From positions 1 to 64,000 of the forward strand of contig NZ_PDZG01000007.1 in the NCBI RefSeq assembly GCF_002735645.1: DNA of 64,000 bases, read 5' to 3'. The stretch comes from Iodobacter sp. BJB302 (GTDB taxonomy: Bacteria; Pseudomonadota; Gammaproteobacteria; Burkholderiales; Chitinibacteraceae). The notes beneath the pieces are model-generated. The model was given only the letters and a program-made list of their open reading frames with translations, was not told where the DNA came from and ran no database searches. Below are positions 34,599 through 44,065 of the stretch, piece by piece. Each line of letters starts with the position of its first letter. The first letter of the stretch is position 1. The position numbers and the translations under genes were made by a program.

Positions 34599-34860
34599 TG
34601 TGGATAAAAGTAAGCAGCACTGTGGAAAACCTTCAAGCCTGCAAAACCCAAAAAACTATCTCCAAATTATCCACAGGCCAAACATATTCCGCACCCAGCC
34701 TTGTGGATAACTTAAGTTCTTGAAAAAACAGGAGAAAATGACTTATCCACAGAAAACACCGCCCCTTATTAGTTGTTCTTATATCTTTCTTCTTAAATGA
34801 AGTATTAAAAGAAAAAAAGGTGTAAATAAATTTTCTACCGCAAACCCAACTGAAAATGTT
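34599..34860. other. Candidate chromosomal origin: DnaA-box cluster plus AT-rich region
   Basis: The 370-base gap between ylqF and the TlpA-like gene has no coding frame. It contains four perfect DnaA boxes in alternating orientation: 34599-34607 (reverse), 34667-34675 (forward), 34702-34710 (reverse) and 34743-34751 (forward). A one-mismatch box lies at 34621-34629. Immediately to the right, 34765-34860 is very A/T rich, as a duplex-unwinding element would be. The flanking genes are transcribed outward. parS-type sites lie at 18.6 and at 39.8-44.1 kb. dnaA is not adjacent, so a DnaA-titration locus remains possible. Confidence 0.6.
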
Positions 34861-34896
34861 CTAAAATCGCCCACTTGCATGCTCAGGAAGACAGCT

Positions 34897-35400
34897 ATGA
34901 AACAATATTTTCAACATCTGCTTGTTATCACAACCATCATAGCCATAGCTGGTTACTTACTTTTTCAAACACCCAATAAAAAAGCACCTGATATAAAATT
35001 AACCAGTATTCAGGGTCAAAACCTAAACCCGTCTACATTAAAAAACCAAATCATCCTGGTTAATTTCTGGGCAACCAGTTGCACAGGCTGCATTCAGGAA
35101 ATGCCTGAATTAATTAAACTACAAGAAAAATATAAAAATAATAATTATAAAACCATTGCAATTGCTATGGATTATGACAATCCAGAATACATTGCTAATT
35201 ATGTGGCAGAAAAAAAATTACCTTTCTTTATACAACATGATGTAAATGGCAATATTGCTAAAGCTTTTGGCGATGTAGGATTAACACCCAGTACTTTCTT
35301 AATTAATAAGAATGGCGATATTATTAAGAAATACGTAGGTGTTGCTGATATTAATGAAATTGAGAAATTGATTGAAAAAGAAATTAAAAGATCAGTTTAA
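34897..35400 (+). CDS. TlpA-like thioredoxin-fold protein
   Basis: This is probably a membrane-anchored periplasmic thiol-disulfide oxidoreductase. The 167-residue protein has an N-terminal helix (about 6-25) as anchor or signal, then a thioredoxin fold with the C-x-x-C motif in NFWATSCTGCIQEMPELI and the cis-proline loop VGLTPSTFLINKNG. AGGAAG lies six bases before the ATG at 34897. Codon use is visibly more A/T rich than in neighbours (runs such as KYKNNNYK), hinting at transfer or simply poor composition constraint next to the AT-rich origin candidate. No cytochrome-maturation genes are nearby, so its partner is unknown. Confidence 0.85.
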   Translation: MKQYFQHLLVITTIIAIAGYLLFQTPNKKAPDIKLTSIQGQNLNPSTLKNQIILVNFWATSCTGCIQEMPELIKLQEKYKNNNYKTIAIAMDYDNPEYIANYVAEKKLPFFIQHDVNGNIAKAFGDVGLTPSTFLINKNGDIIKKYVGVADINEIEKLIEKEIKRSV

Positions 35401-35471
35401 ATATATATTTAAAATCAATAACTTACATTATTATCAGTATGAAATAAAAACTTGTCTGCATTAAAAAGAAA

Positions 35472-35502
35472 CAAAAAAAAACGGCCCAAATGGCCGTTTT
35501 TT
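35472..35502. terminator. Bidirectional terminator between the TlpA-like gene and hemL
   Basis: AACGGCC and GGCCGTT pair over CAAAT, with a nine-A run before and a T-run after. It serves both convergent genes. Confidence 0.9.
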
Positions 35503-35516
35503 CTATATCTGAAGAA

Positions 35517-36797
35517 TTACTTAATTTGCATAAAAACTTTTTTAGCTGCTGCAAGAGTAAGCAATATATCCTGATCCGAATGTGCTGCAGAAACAAAACC
35601 TGCTTCAAATGCAGAAGGTGCTAAATAAATTCCTTGCTCTAACATCCCATGGAAAAATGCATTAAATTTAGAACGATCTGAATTCATTACATCTGCAAAA
35701 GATTTGGGAATATTTTCACTGAAGTAAAAACCAAACATCCCCCCTGTACTTTGCGCAGAAAATATAGTGTTTGTTTCTTTTGCAATTTGAATTAAACCTT
35801 CACATAATTTCTTAGTCTGAATTGATAACTGATTGAAAAAACCGTCTTCAGAAATAAGTTTTAATGTAGCCAGCCCGGCTGCTACCGCAACTGGATTACC
35901 AGATAATGTACCTGCCTGATAAACCGGTCCTAAAGGTGCCAGCTTAGACATAATGTCGCTGCGGCCACCAAAAGCTGCCAGAGGCATACCCCCGCCAACG
36001 ACTTTACCCAAGCATGTCAGATCTGGTTTTAAACCATGCAAACCCTGAGTGCAGTGCAAATCAACCCTAAAACCGGTCATGACTTCGTCATAAATCAAAA
36101 CTGCACCATGATTTTCAGTTAATTTACGCATCGCCTGAACAAATTCCGGGCTGGCTTGCACCATATTCATGTTGCCAGCGATAGGTTCTACGATAATGGC
36201 TGCAATTTTATCGCCCATTTCTGCAAACAATGCTTCCAGTGGAGCAACATCGTTATATGGCAAGACTAAGGTATCGGCAGCAACTGACGCTGGAACGCCG
36301 GCCGACGAAGGATTACCGAAAGTTAATAAGCCAGAACCAGCTTTTACCAGTAAGCTATCCGCATGGCCATGATAGCAACCTTCAAATTTCACTAATTTAT
36401 CGCGGCCGGTAAAACCGCGGGCAAGGCGAATAGCGCTCATTGTGGCTTCGGTACCACTTGAAACAAGCCGAATTTGCTCAATAGAAGGCAACATTTCACA
36501 AATTAAATCAGCTAATTTTACTTCTGCAGCTGTTGGCGCTCCAAAACTCATACCGTTTTTAGCCGCTTGAATAACTGCTTCAAGCACTTTAGGATGCGTG
36601 TGGCCTAAAATAAGCGGCCCCCAGGAACCTACATAATCAATATAACGCTGGTCATCTGCATCCCAAACATAAGCGCCCTCGCCTTTTTTAAAAAACCGTG
36701 GAGTACCACCAACAGAACCAAAAGCACGTACGGGCGAATTTACGCCACCAGGAATATGCTTTTGTGCGGCAGCAAATAATTGTTGGTTTTGATTCAT
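35517..36797 (-). CDS. hemL: Glutamate-1-semialdehyde 2,1-aminomutase
   Basis: HemL makes 5-aminolevulinate for heme by the C5 route using PLP. The 426-residue protein starts [26 protein letters not shown], with [25 protein letters not shown] and the PLP-lysine strand [20 protein letters not shown]. The ATG at 36797 gives a normal length; ten additional upstream codons are not conserved. Heme synthesis recurs nearby (HemJ at 37.5 kb). Confidence 0.96.
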   Translation of the reverse strand: MNQNQQLFAAAQKHIPGGVNSPVRAFGSVGGTPRFFKKGEGAYVWDADDQRYIDYVGSWGPLILGHTHPKVLEAVIQAAKNGMSFGAPTAAEVKLADLICEMLPSIEQIRLVSSGTEATMSAIRLARGFTGRDKLVKFEGCYHGHADSLLVKAGSGLLTFGNPSSAGVPASVAADTLVLPYNDVAPLEALFAEMGDKIAAIIVEPIAGNMNMVQASPEFVQAMRKLTENHGAVLIYDEVMTGFRVDLHCTQGLHGLKPDLTCLGKVVGGGMPLAAFGGRSDIMSKLAPLGPVYQAGTLSGNPVAVAAGLATLKLISEDGFFNQLSIQTKKLCEGLIQIAKETNTIFSAQSTGGMFGFYFSENIPKSFADVMNSDRSKFNAFFHGMLEQGIYLAPSAFEAGFVSAAHSDQDILLTLAAAKKVFMQIK

Positions 36798-36887
36798 GAC
36801 GAGTTCCACAATAGAAAGCCACATCATAGCGCCATCAATCTTGTGCAGAAACCGCCATTGCCTGTTTGTTCATTGTTTTCTTATATA

Positions 36888-36916
36888 ACGTAGTGTTGTA
36901 TTTCTTACTACGTAGT
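36888..36916. promoter_or_regulatory. Inverted repeat upstream of hemL
   Basis: ACGTAGT (36888-36894) and ACTACGT (36907-36913) are perfect arms; the right arm extends into the 10-base palindrome ACTACGTAGT. It lies about 90-120 bases before hemL, a plausible operator position. No regulator can be named. Confidence 0.3.
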
Positions 36917-36932
36917 TGAAAAACATCAGGTA

Positions 36933-36965
36933 AAAAATAAGCGCCTTTTGCAAGACGCTTATTTT
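36933..36965 (-). terminator. Terminator after the CYTH gene
   Basis: AAATAAGCG (36935-36943) pairs with CGCTTATTT (36956-36964), and the minus strand continues into a T-run. It lies 14 bases after the CYTH stop. Confidence 0.8.
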
Positions 36966-36978
36966 TGATTAATGCTCA

Positions 36979-37440
36979 TTACCAGCTTGAATAAGGATGT
37001 TCTGAAAGATAGCTATTAAAATATCGCGGATCATCTGATACTTCTTCGCCTAACCAAGCTGGTTTGATATAGCTTGCATCGCTGGCGGGTAATTCCAGCT
37101 CAGCAATAATAAGAGGTGCATTTTCGCCATGAAATTCGTCGATCTCCCAAATATATCCTGAAAAATCGATTAAATATCGTGTTTTATCTAAGACATTGGG
37201 ACACAGCGCTAATAATGCTTCAGCATCAGTAAAGGGTATTTCATATTCATACTCCAAGCGTTCAATCCCTGCTGTTTTGCCTTTTATAGTGATAAATCCT
37301 TGCTCTGCACGTAAACGTACACGCACTACCCGATCAGGATCGCTGGATAAATAGCCTTGTGCAATCCGGCTGGACTGATGCACTTCTTTACGCCAGTCTT
37401 CATTACTTAATAAAAACTTACGTTCAATTTCTGTAGCCAT
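36979..37440 (-). CDS. CYTH-domain protein, probable inorganic triphosphatase
   Basis: CYTH enzymes hydrolyse triphosphates or related substrates inside a beta-barrel tunnel. The 153-residue protein begins MATEIERKFLL with the defining E-x-E-x-K motif (E4, E6, K8). It continues with RVRLRAEQGFITIKGK and LEYEYEIPF, the alternating charged strands that line the tunnel, and ends with EIDEFHG and AELELPA. Single-domain bacterial members are mainly tripolyphosphatases; the substrate here is not proven. Confidence 0.85.
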   Translation of the reverse strand: MATEIERKFLLSNEDWRKEVHQSSRIAQGYLSSDPDRVVRVRLRAEQGFITIKGKTAGIERLEYEYEIPFTDAEALLALCPNVLDKTRYLIDFSGYIWEIDEFHGENAPLIIAELELPASDASYIKPAWLGEEVSDDPRYFNSYLSEHPYSSW

Positions 37441-37462
37441 TATTCATTTTTCCCCAAAGCAT

Positions 37463-37885
37463 TTAAAAGGGCTTTACTACAACCAAAATGACGCAAGCCG
37501 CTAAAACAAGCACAGGAATTTCATTAAAAAAACGATACCAGCGATGGCTGCGGGTATTTCTGTCTGCTGCAAAATCTTTGCAAATCTTCCAGCAATAAGC
37601 ATGGTAAGCAATTAAAACGGCCACAAGCGTGAGCTTTACATGCATCCAGCGCCAGCCTGTGCCCATATAAAAATCAAAGTAAGACCAAAGCCAGATACCA
37701 AATATCAGTGCCAAAATACCTAAGGGCGTCATAAAGCGGATTAACTTATGCTCCATTAATTTCAGGCGTGCAATGGTTTCGCTATCTGTGCTCATGGCGT
37801 GATTGACAAATAATCTGGGCAGATAAAACAGGCCTGCAAACCAACTGGTAATAAAAATAATATGCAGTGCTTTTACCCAGAGCAT
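37463..37885 (-). CDS. hemJ: Protoporphyrinogen oxidase HemJ
   Basis: HemJ oxidises protoporphyrinogen IX in many bacteria that lack HemG/HemY. The 140-residue membrane protein has four hydrophobic helices, with the family's N-terminal KALHIIFITSWFAGLFYLPRLFVNH (heme-ligand histidine) and the MHVKLTLVAVLIAYHAYC helix. It overlaps the upstream M48 gene by one base and shares the heme theme with hemL. Confidence 0.88.
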   Translation of the reverse strand: MLWVKALHIIFITSWFAGLFYLPRLFVNHAMSTDSETIARLKLMEHKLIRFMTPLGILALIFGIWLWSYFDFYMGTGWRWMHVKLTLVAVLIAYHAYCWKICKDFAADRNTRSHRWYRFFNEIPVLVLAACVILVVVKPF

Positions 37886-38721
37886 TAATTTTCCTTTTTA
37901 TTTGGATATTTACGCGCAGCTGCATCGTATAAGCTTTGTACGGCTGGAATTTTGGCTTGCAAGTCCTGGATACGCGTTTGATTTGAAGGGTGAGTAGATA
38001 GGAATTCTGCTGGCTGCCCCTTGCTGGCCGCAGCCATTTTTTGCCATAGGCTCACCGCTGCTTGTGGCTTATATCCAGCCCTTGCCGCCAGCTCTAAGCC
38101 CATAGTATCGGCCTCAGATTCATGCTCACGGCTATTAGGCAGGAAGTAGCCTACTTGCATCAGCTCATCGGCCATACCCATATAGCCATCATATTTTCCA
38201 CCCGTCAGCAGAGATAAGCCTTGCATAGCCAGCTGCTTGTTATACGCACTGCTCATGCGCTCGCGGCTGTGTTCTCTTAAAGCATGGCTGATTTCATGCC
38301 CCATAATCTGGGCAATTTCATCATCGGTGAGTTTTAGTTTTTCGATAATGCCGGAATAAAACATAATCTTGCCACCCGCCATGCAATAGGCGTTTAGCTC
38401 CGGGCTGTTTTCTACATTGACTTCCCATTGCCACTTGCTGGCATCCGGGCGAAATACGCTGGTTTGCGGAATAATTCGATTAGCAATTGTGCGCACTCTG
38501 GCTGTCATTTGCTTATCACTATTGAGCACGCCTTTGCTTTGCGCTTTGTTCAGCGTTTCCTGATAAGACTGCCTGGCCATATTGTCGACTTGTTGTTCAG
38601 ACAATAGCACGCTCATGCTTTGCTTGCGGTTTATCTGGGTTGCGCCTGATTCTGTTGTACTTACCTGCTGACAGCCTGGTAATAAGGCTGAAAGTACAAC
38701 AGCGCTAATCAGCTTTTTCAT
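37885..38721 (-). CDS. M48-family lipoprotein metalloprotease
   Basis: The 278-residue protein starts with a lipoprotein signal (LSALLPGC, cysteine at 16), so it should be anchored in the envelope. The zinc motif is HEISH, with the third ligand in HESEADTMGLELAARAGY. Domain size fits the LoiP/BepA-like proteases that act in outer-membrane quality control. No TPR domain is present, which favours a LoiP-like role. It is transcribed with the rubredoxin gene upstream and hemJ downstream. Confidence 0.88.
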   Translation of the reverse strand: MKKLISAVVLSALLPGCQQVSTTESGATQINRKQSMSVLLSEQQVDNMARQSYQETLNKAQSKGVLNSDKQMTARVRTIANRIIPQTSVFRPDASKWQWEVNVENSPELNAYCMAGGKIMFYSGIIEKLKLTDDEIAQIMGHEISHALREHSRERMSSAYNKQLAMQGLSLLTGGKYDGYMGMADELMQVGYFLPNSREHESEADTMGLELAARAGYKPQAAVSLWQKMAAASKGQPAEFLSTHPSNQTRIQDLQAKIPAVQSLYDAAARKYPNKKEN

Positions 38722-38731
38722 AGCTATCCTT

Positions 38732-38896
38732 TTAGATTTCTATCATCTCAAAATCATCTTTTCTTGCTCCACAATCCGGGCAAGTCCAGTTTGGAGGAAT
38801 ATCTTCCCATGTTGTTCCGGCTGCAATGCCATCGTTTGGCATCCCTTCAGCTTCATCGTAAATAAAGCCACAAATGAGACACATATATTTTTTCAT
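38732..38896 (-). CDS. Rubredoxin
   Basis: This 54-residue electron carrier has the two iron-binding pairs of rubredoxin: CLICG near residue 6 and [11 protein letters not shown] near residue 40. The typical YDEAEG and [11 protein letters not shown] blocks are present. It sits ten bases before the lipoprotein protease gene and is divergent from thiD. Partner oxidoreductases are not in the window; a role in oxygen or NO detoxification is possible but unproven. Confidence 0.95.
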   Translation of the reverse strand: MKKYMCLICGFIYDEAEGMPNDGIAAGTTWEDIPPNWTCPDCGARKDDFEMIEI

Positions 38897-38955
38897 TCGA
38901 GTTACCTATTAAGTAAGATAAAATTTCAATTTTACCTGATTCAGTGAATGTCCCC

Positions 38956-39801
38956 ATGACTACCAGCCCCCCTATTGTGCTTGTATTTGCTGGTAATGAT
39001 CCATCCGGTGGTGCTGGACTTGCAGCAGATATGCTTGCTTTATCATCCTTGGGTTGCCATGTGGCACCAGTGATTACTGGCATCGTTATTCAAGATAGCG
39101 CAGGCGAACAAGATGTTTTACTTATTGAGAGCGAATGGGTAGAAGATCAGGCACGCTGCATTCTTGAAGACATGAAAGTTGATGCCATTAAAGTAGGCCT
39201 GATTGGCAGCTTAGAAACACTTACCGTGATAGCCGAGATTGCATCTGATTATCCTGAAATTCCGCTTATATTAGATCCTGTATTTTTCTCTAAGGCAGGG
39301 GATCATTTGGCTAACGAAGAATTACTGATTATGACGCGTGAGCTTTTATTACCTCATACCACGCTGGTTACGCTAAATAGTATTGAAGCAAGGCACTTAG
39401 CTTCGGATGATTTGGATGAGCAGGAAGATTTAACCTTGGATATTGCAGCAAGCCGAATTTTAGATTGTGGCTGCGAATATGTACTCATTACTGGTGCTCA
39501 CGAAAATACGCCTAAGGTCATTAACGCTTTATACAGTGATATGGGGCGGGCCAGCGTTGATACATGGGATCGCTTGCCTGGCAGTTTTTACGGGGCAGGC
39601 AGCACACTGGCCGCGGCATTAACAGGCGCTTTGGCCAATGGCGCTGAAATTAATGAAGCGGTCAAAGAAGGCCAGGACTACACCTGGCAAACACTGCAGG
39701 CCGCTTACCGGCCTGGCATGGGGCAGCAGATACCTGATCGCTTCTTTTGGGCAAGGCCTGCTGATGATGTAACGATCACCCCGCTTGATGAGGCACTTTA
39801 A
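38956..39801 (+). CDS. thiD: Hydroxymethylpyrimidine (phosphate) kinase
   Basis: ThiD phosphorylates HMP and HMP-P for thiamine synthesis. The 281-residue protein has the N-terminal FAGNDPSGGAGLAADMLALSSLG and DAIKVGLIGS, both characteristic. In the anion-hole region most members read HGTGCTL; here it is YGAGSTLAAALTG, so the usual catalytic-loop cysteine is serine. That is noticeable but does not exclude activity. ATG at 38956 is chosen over a GTG 12 bases upstream. It is divergent from rubredoxin and ends two bases before a perfect parS. Confidence 0.85.
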   Translation: MTTSPPIVLVFAGNDPSGGAGLAADMLALSSLGCHVAPVITGIVIQDSAGEQDVLLIESEWVEDQARCILEDMKVDAIKVGLIGSLETLTVIAEIASDYPEIPLILDPVFFSKAGDHLANEELLIMTRELLLPHTTLVTLNSIEARHLASDDLDEQEDLTLDIAASRILDCGCEYVLITGAHENTPKVINALYSDMGRASVDTWDRLPGSFYGAGSTLAAALTGALANGAEINEAVKEGQDYTWQTLQAAYRPGMGQQIPDRFFWARPADDVTITPLDEAL

Positions 39802-39802
39802 T

Positions 39803-39818
39803 TGTTTCACGTGAAACA
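39803..39818. promoter_or_regulatory. parS site, perfect 16-bp palindrome
   Basis: TGTTTCACGTGAAACA is the fully symmetric ParB-binding site. It sits in the 16-base gap between thiD and the AraC regulator, and its last base is the A of the regulator's ATG, so ParB binding could affect that gene. Confidence 0.95.
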
Positions 39819-40774
39819 TGACTAACCCCCCTTGCCTGAGGCTGGAAAAAGCGATTGATCGCATGGTGCGCGGCTTGGCTGCGCCTTTGCAATTGGCTGA
39901 TTTAGCCGATGTCACTCATTATTCGCCATGGCATCTGGCTCATCGCTTTCAAAGTGAATATGGCGATAGCCCGCAGGCGTTTTTATGGCAATTACGTTTA
40001 GAAGTTGCTGCTTCGCTTTTGCAATGGTCGCCACATTTATCCATTGGGCAGGTAGCTGATTTAGTTGGTTTTTCTTCACCAGCGACTTTCAGCCGAGCAT
40101 TCAGCCGCAGCTTTGGCTTTACGCCCAGTGATTTACGTGCCGGGCGGGCTGTGGCAATTTGCTGGGTTGCTAATAATTTAGGCGCAATGTCTTATCGGCC
40201 AGGGCCTGCGATTGCAGGCACCGATGTAGATAGGGTCTGGAGCTGGGATGAAGTTGAGGCCTGCATCGATTTAGAAGAATGGCCGACAGAACGAATGGCC
40301 TATCTGCGTGCAGTGGGCGACTATGGTTTTCATTTAGAAGAATTTTTGGCCAGCTTCCAGGAGCAATGCCAAACGCTTGAGATTAAGGCGGATCGATGGT
40401 TTGGCCTGGTCTGGAGCGATCCTGCCACAACCCCTGCTGAGCGCCGCCGCTACGATGTAGCCGTACCTGTCTCACGTCAATTTAAATTACCCAGACTATT
40501 GGGTGAATATCAGCGCCCCGCCGGGCGCTGGGCTGTTTTCAGGCATATTGGAGAGAGAGCAGATATTGGCCCGCGCTGGCGCGATTTAATGCTGGTATGG
40601 CTGCCTTACTCGGGCTGGATGCTGGACCCGCAGCGGCCACGGGTGGAGTGCTATTACGATGGCCGCTATGATCTTTGCCTGCCGCTTTTGCCGGGGCGCA
40701 GTATTCAGGACCGCTTGCCAGAGATTTTGCCTGAGCTGTTAAAGCTGGTGACGACGGTGGTGAATGATAAATAG
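39818..40774 (+). CDS. AraC-family regulator with a GyrI-like ligand domain
   Basis: The 318-residue protein has an N-terminal AraC double HTH (about 1-105: LQLADLADVTHYSPWHLAHRF, then LSIGQVADLVGFSSPATFSRAF). It is followed by a GyrI/SbmC-like domain (about 160-318) of the type that binds small hydrophobic ligands (VAVPVSRQFKLPRLLGEYQRPA). HTH-first AraC proteins with this arrangement resemble Rob and BmrR-like sensors. The target genes are unknown. Its start codon overlaps a parS site, leaving no room for a normal ribosome site, so translation may couple to thiD. Confidence 0.85.
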   Translation: MTNPPCLRLEKAIDRMVRGLAAPLQLADLADVTHYSPWHLAHRFQSEYGDSPQAFLWQLRLEVAASLLQWSPHLSIGQVADLVGFSSPATFSRAFSRSFGFTPSDLRAGRAVAICWVANNLGAMSYRPGPAIAGTDVDRVWSWDEVEACIDLEEWPTERMAYLRAVGDYGFHLEEFLASFQEQCQTLEIKADRWFGLVWSDPATTPAERRRYDVAVPVSRQFKLPRLLGEYQRPAGRWAVFRHIGERADIGPRWRDLMLVWLPYSGWMLDPQRPRVECYYDGRYDLCLPLLPGRSIQDRLPEILPELLKLVTTVVNDK

Positions 40775-41171
40775 AGTGCTTATTGCATCATTCTTAGGGT
40801 GAGTGATACCCATACGCTCTAACTAAAGTCAAAAGACCTATTTTAGTGCCTTCGGCACCTTGATTTGGGTGCGGCATCTACGCAGGGACTCCCTTTCTTG
40901 AACGGCCAAGAAAGGAAGCAAAACCGCAAACTCAAAACCACGAAGGCCCCTGCGCTGCGGACAATCGATTCGACGGCGGGCGAGACTCGCTCGTGCCTCA
41001 CTGCCTCTGGCCGAAACCCCGCCCCGCTTGTTTCAAGGGAGCCTGAACCAAGCCCTATGCAAAGAGCGTGGTTGTTATATTTTTTCGAGGTTTGCTAATG
41101 AAAAACAATTTGCTTAGCAAATATGGGGTAAAACCTGCGAGTAATGTTAAATAAAGACACAGGTTTCACCT
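40775..41171. other. Non-coding gap between the AraC regulator and the M15 peptidase
   Basis: There is no convincing gene in these 397 bases. A 77-codon frame at 40865-41098 has biased composition and no recognisable motif. A small hairpin (GTGCC-TTC-GGCAC) sits near 40846. The stretch from about 40862 to 41060 reads like a dispersed intergenic repeat, but no second copy is in the window to prove this. Confidence 0.4.
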
Positions 41172-41696
41172 CTATCCATCATGCCAGCACCAATGCCATG
41201 GCTCATAAAGATAGCCGGATGGATTACCGCGTGGGAACGACAGATTAAAACCGAAGCGTGCGGCGTTGAGGTTTAACCAATTAAATGCAGAGGTAGCTTC
41301 AAAGGCTTCTTCAACCACAGGCCCGCCGGGCTGGTAGATATCTACAGCCCGGCCGGTGTGGTGCTCACTGCAGCCAGGCGGGGCAAGCACTTGCAAGATC
41401 TGCCCGATATCCTGCCCCTGCGATAACTTTCTTTGAATCAGTTCACACTGACGGCTGGATGCCCGGTAAGCAGAAGCGATGCGGATATCGATGCCATCCG
41501 CCTGTGCAGCCGCCTGCATCGCCAGCCATGCTGCTGCTGCACTTGGGGTGAGCTGCCACACCCGGCCATCGCTGGCGATGGCCACATCAACCAGCTCGCT
41601 CGCCTCTTCAAAAAGCTGCAAAGGTCGATGATCAAGCAGATCAAGTGGAATACCCAACTCAGCCCAAGCCGCTGCAATCAACGCCGTCATGGCCAT
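41172..41696 (-). CDS. M15-family D-Ala-D-Ala carboxypeptidase (VanY-like)
   Basis: This is a predicted zinc peptidase acting on peptidoglycan stem peptides. The 174-residue protein has the M15 signature S-x-H-x-x-G-x-A-x-D in SEHHTGRAVDIYQ, and the later E-P-W-H-W block (YEPWHWCW) supplying the general-base glutamate and third histidine. The SAYRASSRQCELIQRKL helix is also typical. No clear signal peptide is visible, so the location is uncertain. It begins just after the parC stop and is likely cotranscribed with parC. Confidence 0.88.
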   Translation of the reverse strand: MAMTALIAAAWAELGIPLDLLDHRPLQLFEEASELVDVAIASDGRVWQLTPSAAAAWLAMQAAAQADGIDIRIASAYRASSRQCELIQRKLSQGQDIGQILQVLAPPGCSEHHTGRAVDIYQPGGPVVEEAFEATSAFNWLNLNAARFGFNLSFPRGNPSGYLYEPWHWCWHDG

Positions 41697-41698
41697 GA

Positions 41699-44065
41699 TC
41701 AGAAACTCGGAAACTTCAGGTTGGAGCTGATTGGTTTACCTTTACGCGCGCGCTTACCCTGATAAGGTGCCATTTCATTTACATTCAGCTTCCATTCCAC
41801 AGCTTTACCAGCGCGGCCTGTGCCATTGATTTGTAAAGTGACGCCATCGCAAATTGTAATGGCCGAGAGCGTGTCTTTATCATCCAGTGCCATGGTAATC
41901 ACACCACGCCCACCGCCTGTTAACTGCTTAAACTCACTAAAGGCAAACAGATGTAACTTGCCGCCTTTGGACAGACAAGCAACTTGCGATGTTTCACGTG
42001 GAACAAAAGTAGAAACCTTAAGCAGCGTTTCACCATCTTCCAGGTTCAAAAAGCTCTTGCCTGCTTTTTGGCGGCTCATCAGGTTTTCAAACAGACAATA
42101 AAAACCGTAGCCGCTGGAGTTGGCAATCACTAAGTGTTCTTGTGGTTTTGCAGCCAGCAGTTGAATAATTTGTGATTTAGCCGCCAGATCGACCAGAGTA
42201 GTAACAGGTACGCCATCTCCCCTGCCGCCCGGAATCACCGAGGCTTGAATGCTGTATACCCGGCCATCGCTGGCAAACATCGCCATCGGGTCAACAGAGC
42301 GGCATTCAATAAAGGCCAGCATTGCATCGCCGTCTTTAAAGCTCAGGTTTTGCAGATCAAGCCCATGGCCCTGGCGTGCACGCATCCAGCCTTTTTCAGA
42401 CAAGATAATCGTGAGCGGCTCATCCACTACCGTGACTTCCAGCGAGGCACGTTCTGCTTCTACAATCAGCGTTCTGCGCGGATCGGCAAACTTCTTTTTA
42501 TCCGCTTCAATTTCTTTAATGATCAGCTTTTGCATGACTTCTGGCGTAGCTAAAAGATGCTCAAGCTCGGCTTTTTCTTTTGCTAAATCAGCCAGCTCTT
42601 GTTCAAGCTTAATGCCTTCCAGGCGCGCTAACTGGCGCAGGCGGATTTCTAAAATATCTTCGGCTTGGCGATCGCTTAAATTAAACGCTTCAATCAGCGC
42701 CGATTTAGGCTCGTCGCTATGACGAATAATACGGATCACTTCGTCGATATTTAAGAAGACAATTAAGCGGCCTTCTAAAATATGCATGCGATCATTTACC
42801 TGCCCCAGACGATGCTCGGTGCGGCGTGTAACGGTATCAAAACGGAAAGAAATCCATTCGGCAATCACTTGCTGCAGTGACTTTTGCCCTGGGCGGCCAT
42901 CGCGGCCAATGGTTACCATATTGATGGATAAACCACTTTCCAGTGCTGTATGCGCCAGCAGCAGTTTCATCATATCGTCTGGATTTTGCCGCGATGATTT
43001 GGGCTCGATCACCAGGCGAACGGCGTTTTCCTTGCCTGATTCGTCCCTTACTCTGTCGATTAAAGACAGGATCAGTTGCTTGGTTTGAATCTGTTCCTGA
43101 GTCAGGGCTTTCTTGCCCTTTTTGATTTTTGGATTGCTTAAATCTTCAATCTCTTCCAGCACTTTTTGGGTGGAAGTGCCTTGTGGCAATTCATTAATCA
43201 CAATTTGCCACTGGCCACGGGCTAAGTCTTCTTTGGTCCAGCGGGCGCGAACTTTTAAGCTGCCCCGGCCATTTTCATAGGCCGTTATAATATCCTTGCG
43301 TGGCGAGATAATCTGCCCGCCGCCGGGTAAATCCGGCCCCTGGATATAGGTGAGCAAATCGCTGGTGGAAAGCGTGGGCTTTTTAATCAGCGCAATAGCC
43401 GCATCAGCCACTTCACCCAGATTGTGTGCCGGGATTTCCGTTGCCATACCTACAGCAATCCCCGATGCACCGTTCAGCAGCAGCATAGGCAGGCGTGCGG
43501 GCAGTAAGGAAGGCTCCTGGAATGCGCCATCATAGTTGGGCACAAAATCGGTAGTGCCCTTATCCAGCTCGCTCAGCAGCAGCTCGGCAATTGGCGTTAA
43601 GCGTGCTTCGGTATATCGCATCGCTGCAGCGCCATCGCCATCGCGGCTGCCAAAATTACCCTGACCATCGATCAGCGGATAGCGCAGCGAGAAGTCCTGA
43701 GCAATACGCACCAGTGCGTCATAAGCAGATTGATCGCCGTGCGGGTGGTACTTACCCATTACATCACCGACAATACGTGCCGATTTAATCGGCTTGGCGT
43801 TAGCAACCAGGCCAAGGCCATGCATGGTGTAAAGAATGCGGCGTTGTACCGGTTTTTGCCCGTCTTCCACTTGGGGTAAGGCGCGGCTTTTAATCACGCT
43901 CATTGCGTATTCGAGATAGCTTTTTTCTGCGTACAAGCCTAGCTGTACGGATTCGGCATCGTCCGGAGTAGCTGAGATCTGCGCTTCAACAAAACGGCGC
44001 GGGCCTTGATCTGCGATGCTTTCCAACTCGTCGGCATCATTAGGTTCTATATCGTGCTGAGTCAT
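41699..44065 (-). CDS. parC: DNA topoisomerase IV subunit A
   Basis: ParC cuts and rejoins DNA to decatenate sister chromosomes, with ParE. The 788-residue protein has [30 protein letters not shown] at the N-terminus, the quinolone-region [21 protein letters not shown] and the catalytic tyrosine in [13 protein letters not shown]. The C-terminal beta-pinwheel is shorter than in GyrA and lacks a GyrA box, which supports ParC. The gene has a parS inside its 3' part and another just before its start codon. parE lies about 19 kb to the right on the same strand. Confidence 0.95.
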   Translation of the reverse strand: MTQHDIEPNDADELESIADQGPRRFVEAQISATPDDAESVQLGLYAEKSYLEYAMSVIKSRALPQVEDGQKPVQRRILYTMHGLGLVANAKPIKSARIVGDVMGKYHPHGDQSAYDALVRIAQDFSLRYPLIDGQGNFGSRDGDGAAAMRYTEARLTPIAELLLSELDKGTTDFVPNYDGAFQEPSLLPARLPMLLLNGASGIAVGMATEIPAHNLGEVADAAIALIKKPTLSTSDLLTYIQGPDLPGGGQIISPRKDIITAYENGRGSLKVRARWTKEDLARGQWQIVINELPQGTSTQKVLEEIEDLSNPKIKKGKKALTQEQIQTKQLILSLIDRVRDESGKENAVRLVIEPKSSRQNPDDMMKLLLAHTALESGLSINMVTIGRDGRPGQKSLQQVIAEWISFRFDTVTRRTEHRLGQVNDRMHILEGRLIVFLNIDEVIRIIRHSDEPKSALIEAFNLSDRQAEDILEIRLRQLARLEGIKLEQELADLAKEKAELEHLLATPEVMQKLIIKEIEADKKKFADPRRTLIVEAERASLEVTVVDEPLTIILSEKGWMRARQGHGLDLQNLSFKDGDAMLAFIECRSVDPMAMFASDGRVYSIQASVIPGGRGDGVPVTTLVDLAAKSQIIQLLAAKPQEHLVIANSSGYGFYCLFENLMSRQKAGKSFLNLEDGETLLKVSTFVPRETSQVACLSKGGKLHLFAFSEFKQLTGGGRGVITMALDDKDTLSAITICDGVTLQINGTGRAGKAVEWKLNVNEMAPYQGKRARKGKPISSNLKFPSF
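41990..42005. promoter_or_regulatory. parS site inside parC
   Basis: TGTTTCACGTGGAACA; its reverse complement TGTTCCACGTGAAACA matches the consensus TGTTNCACGTGAAACA at all positions. It lies in the parC coding sequence, 2.2 kb from the perfect palindrome at 39.8 kb. Confidence 0.9.

Noticed and set aside
40865-41098. A 77-codon frame in the AraC-M15 gap
   Set aside because: Biased composition, no ribosome site or motif; more likely non-coding repeat.
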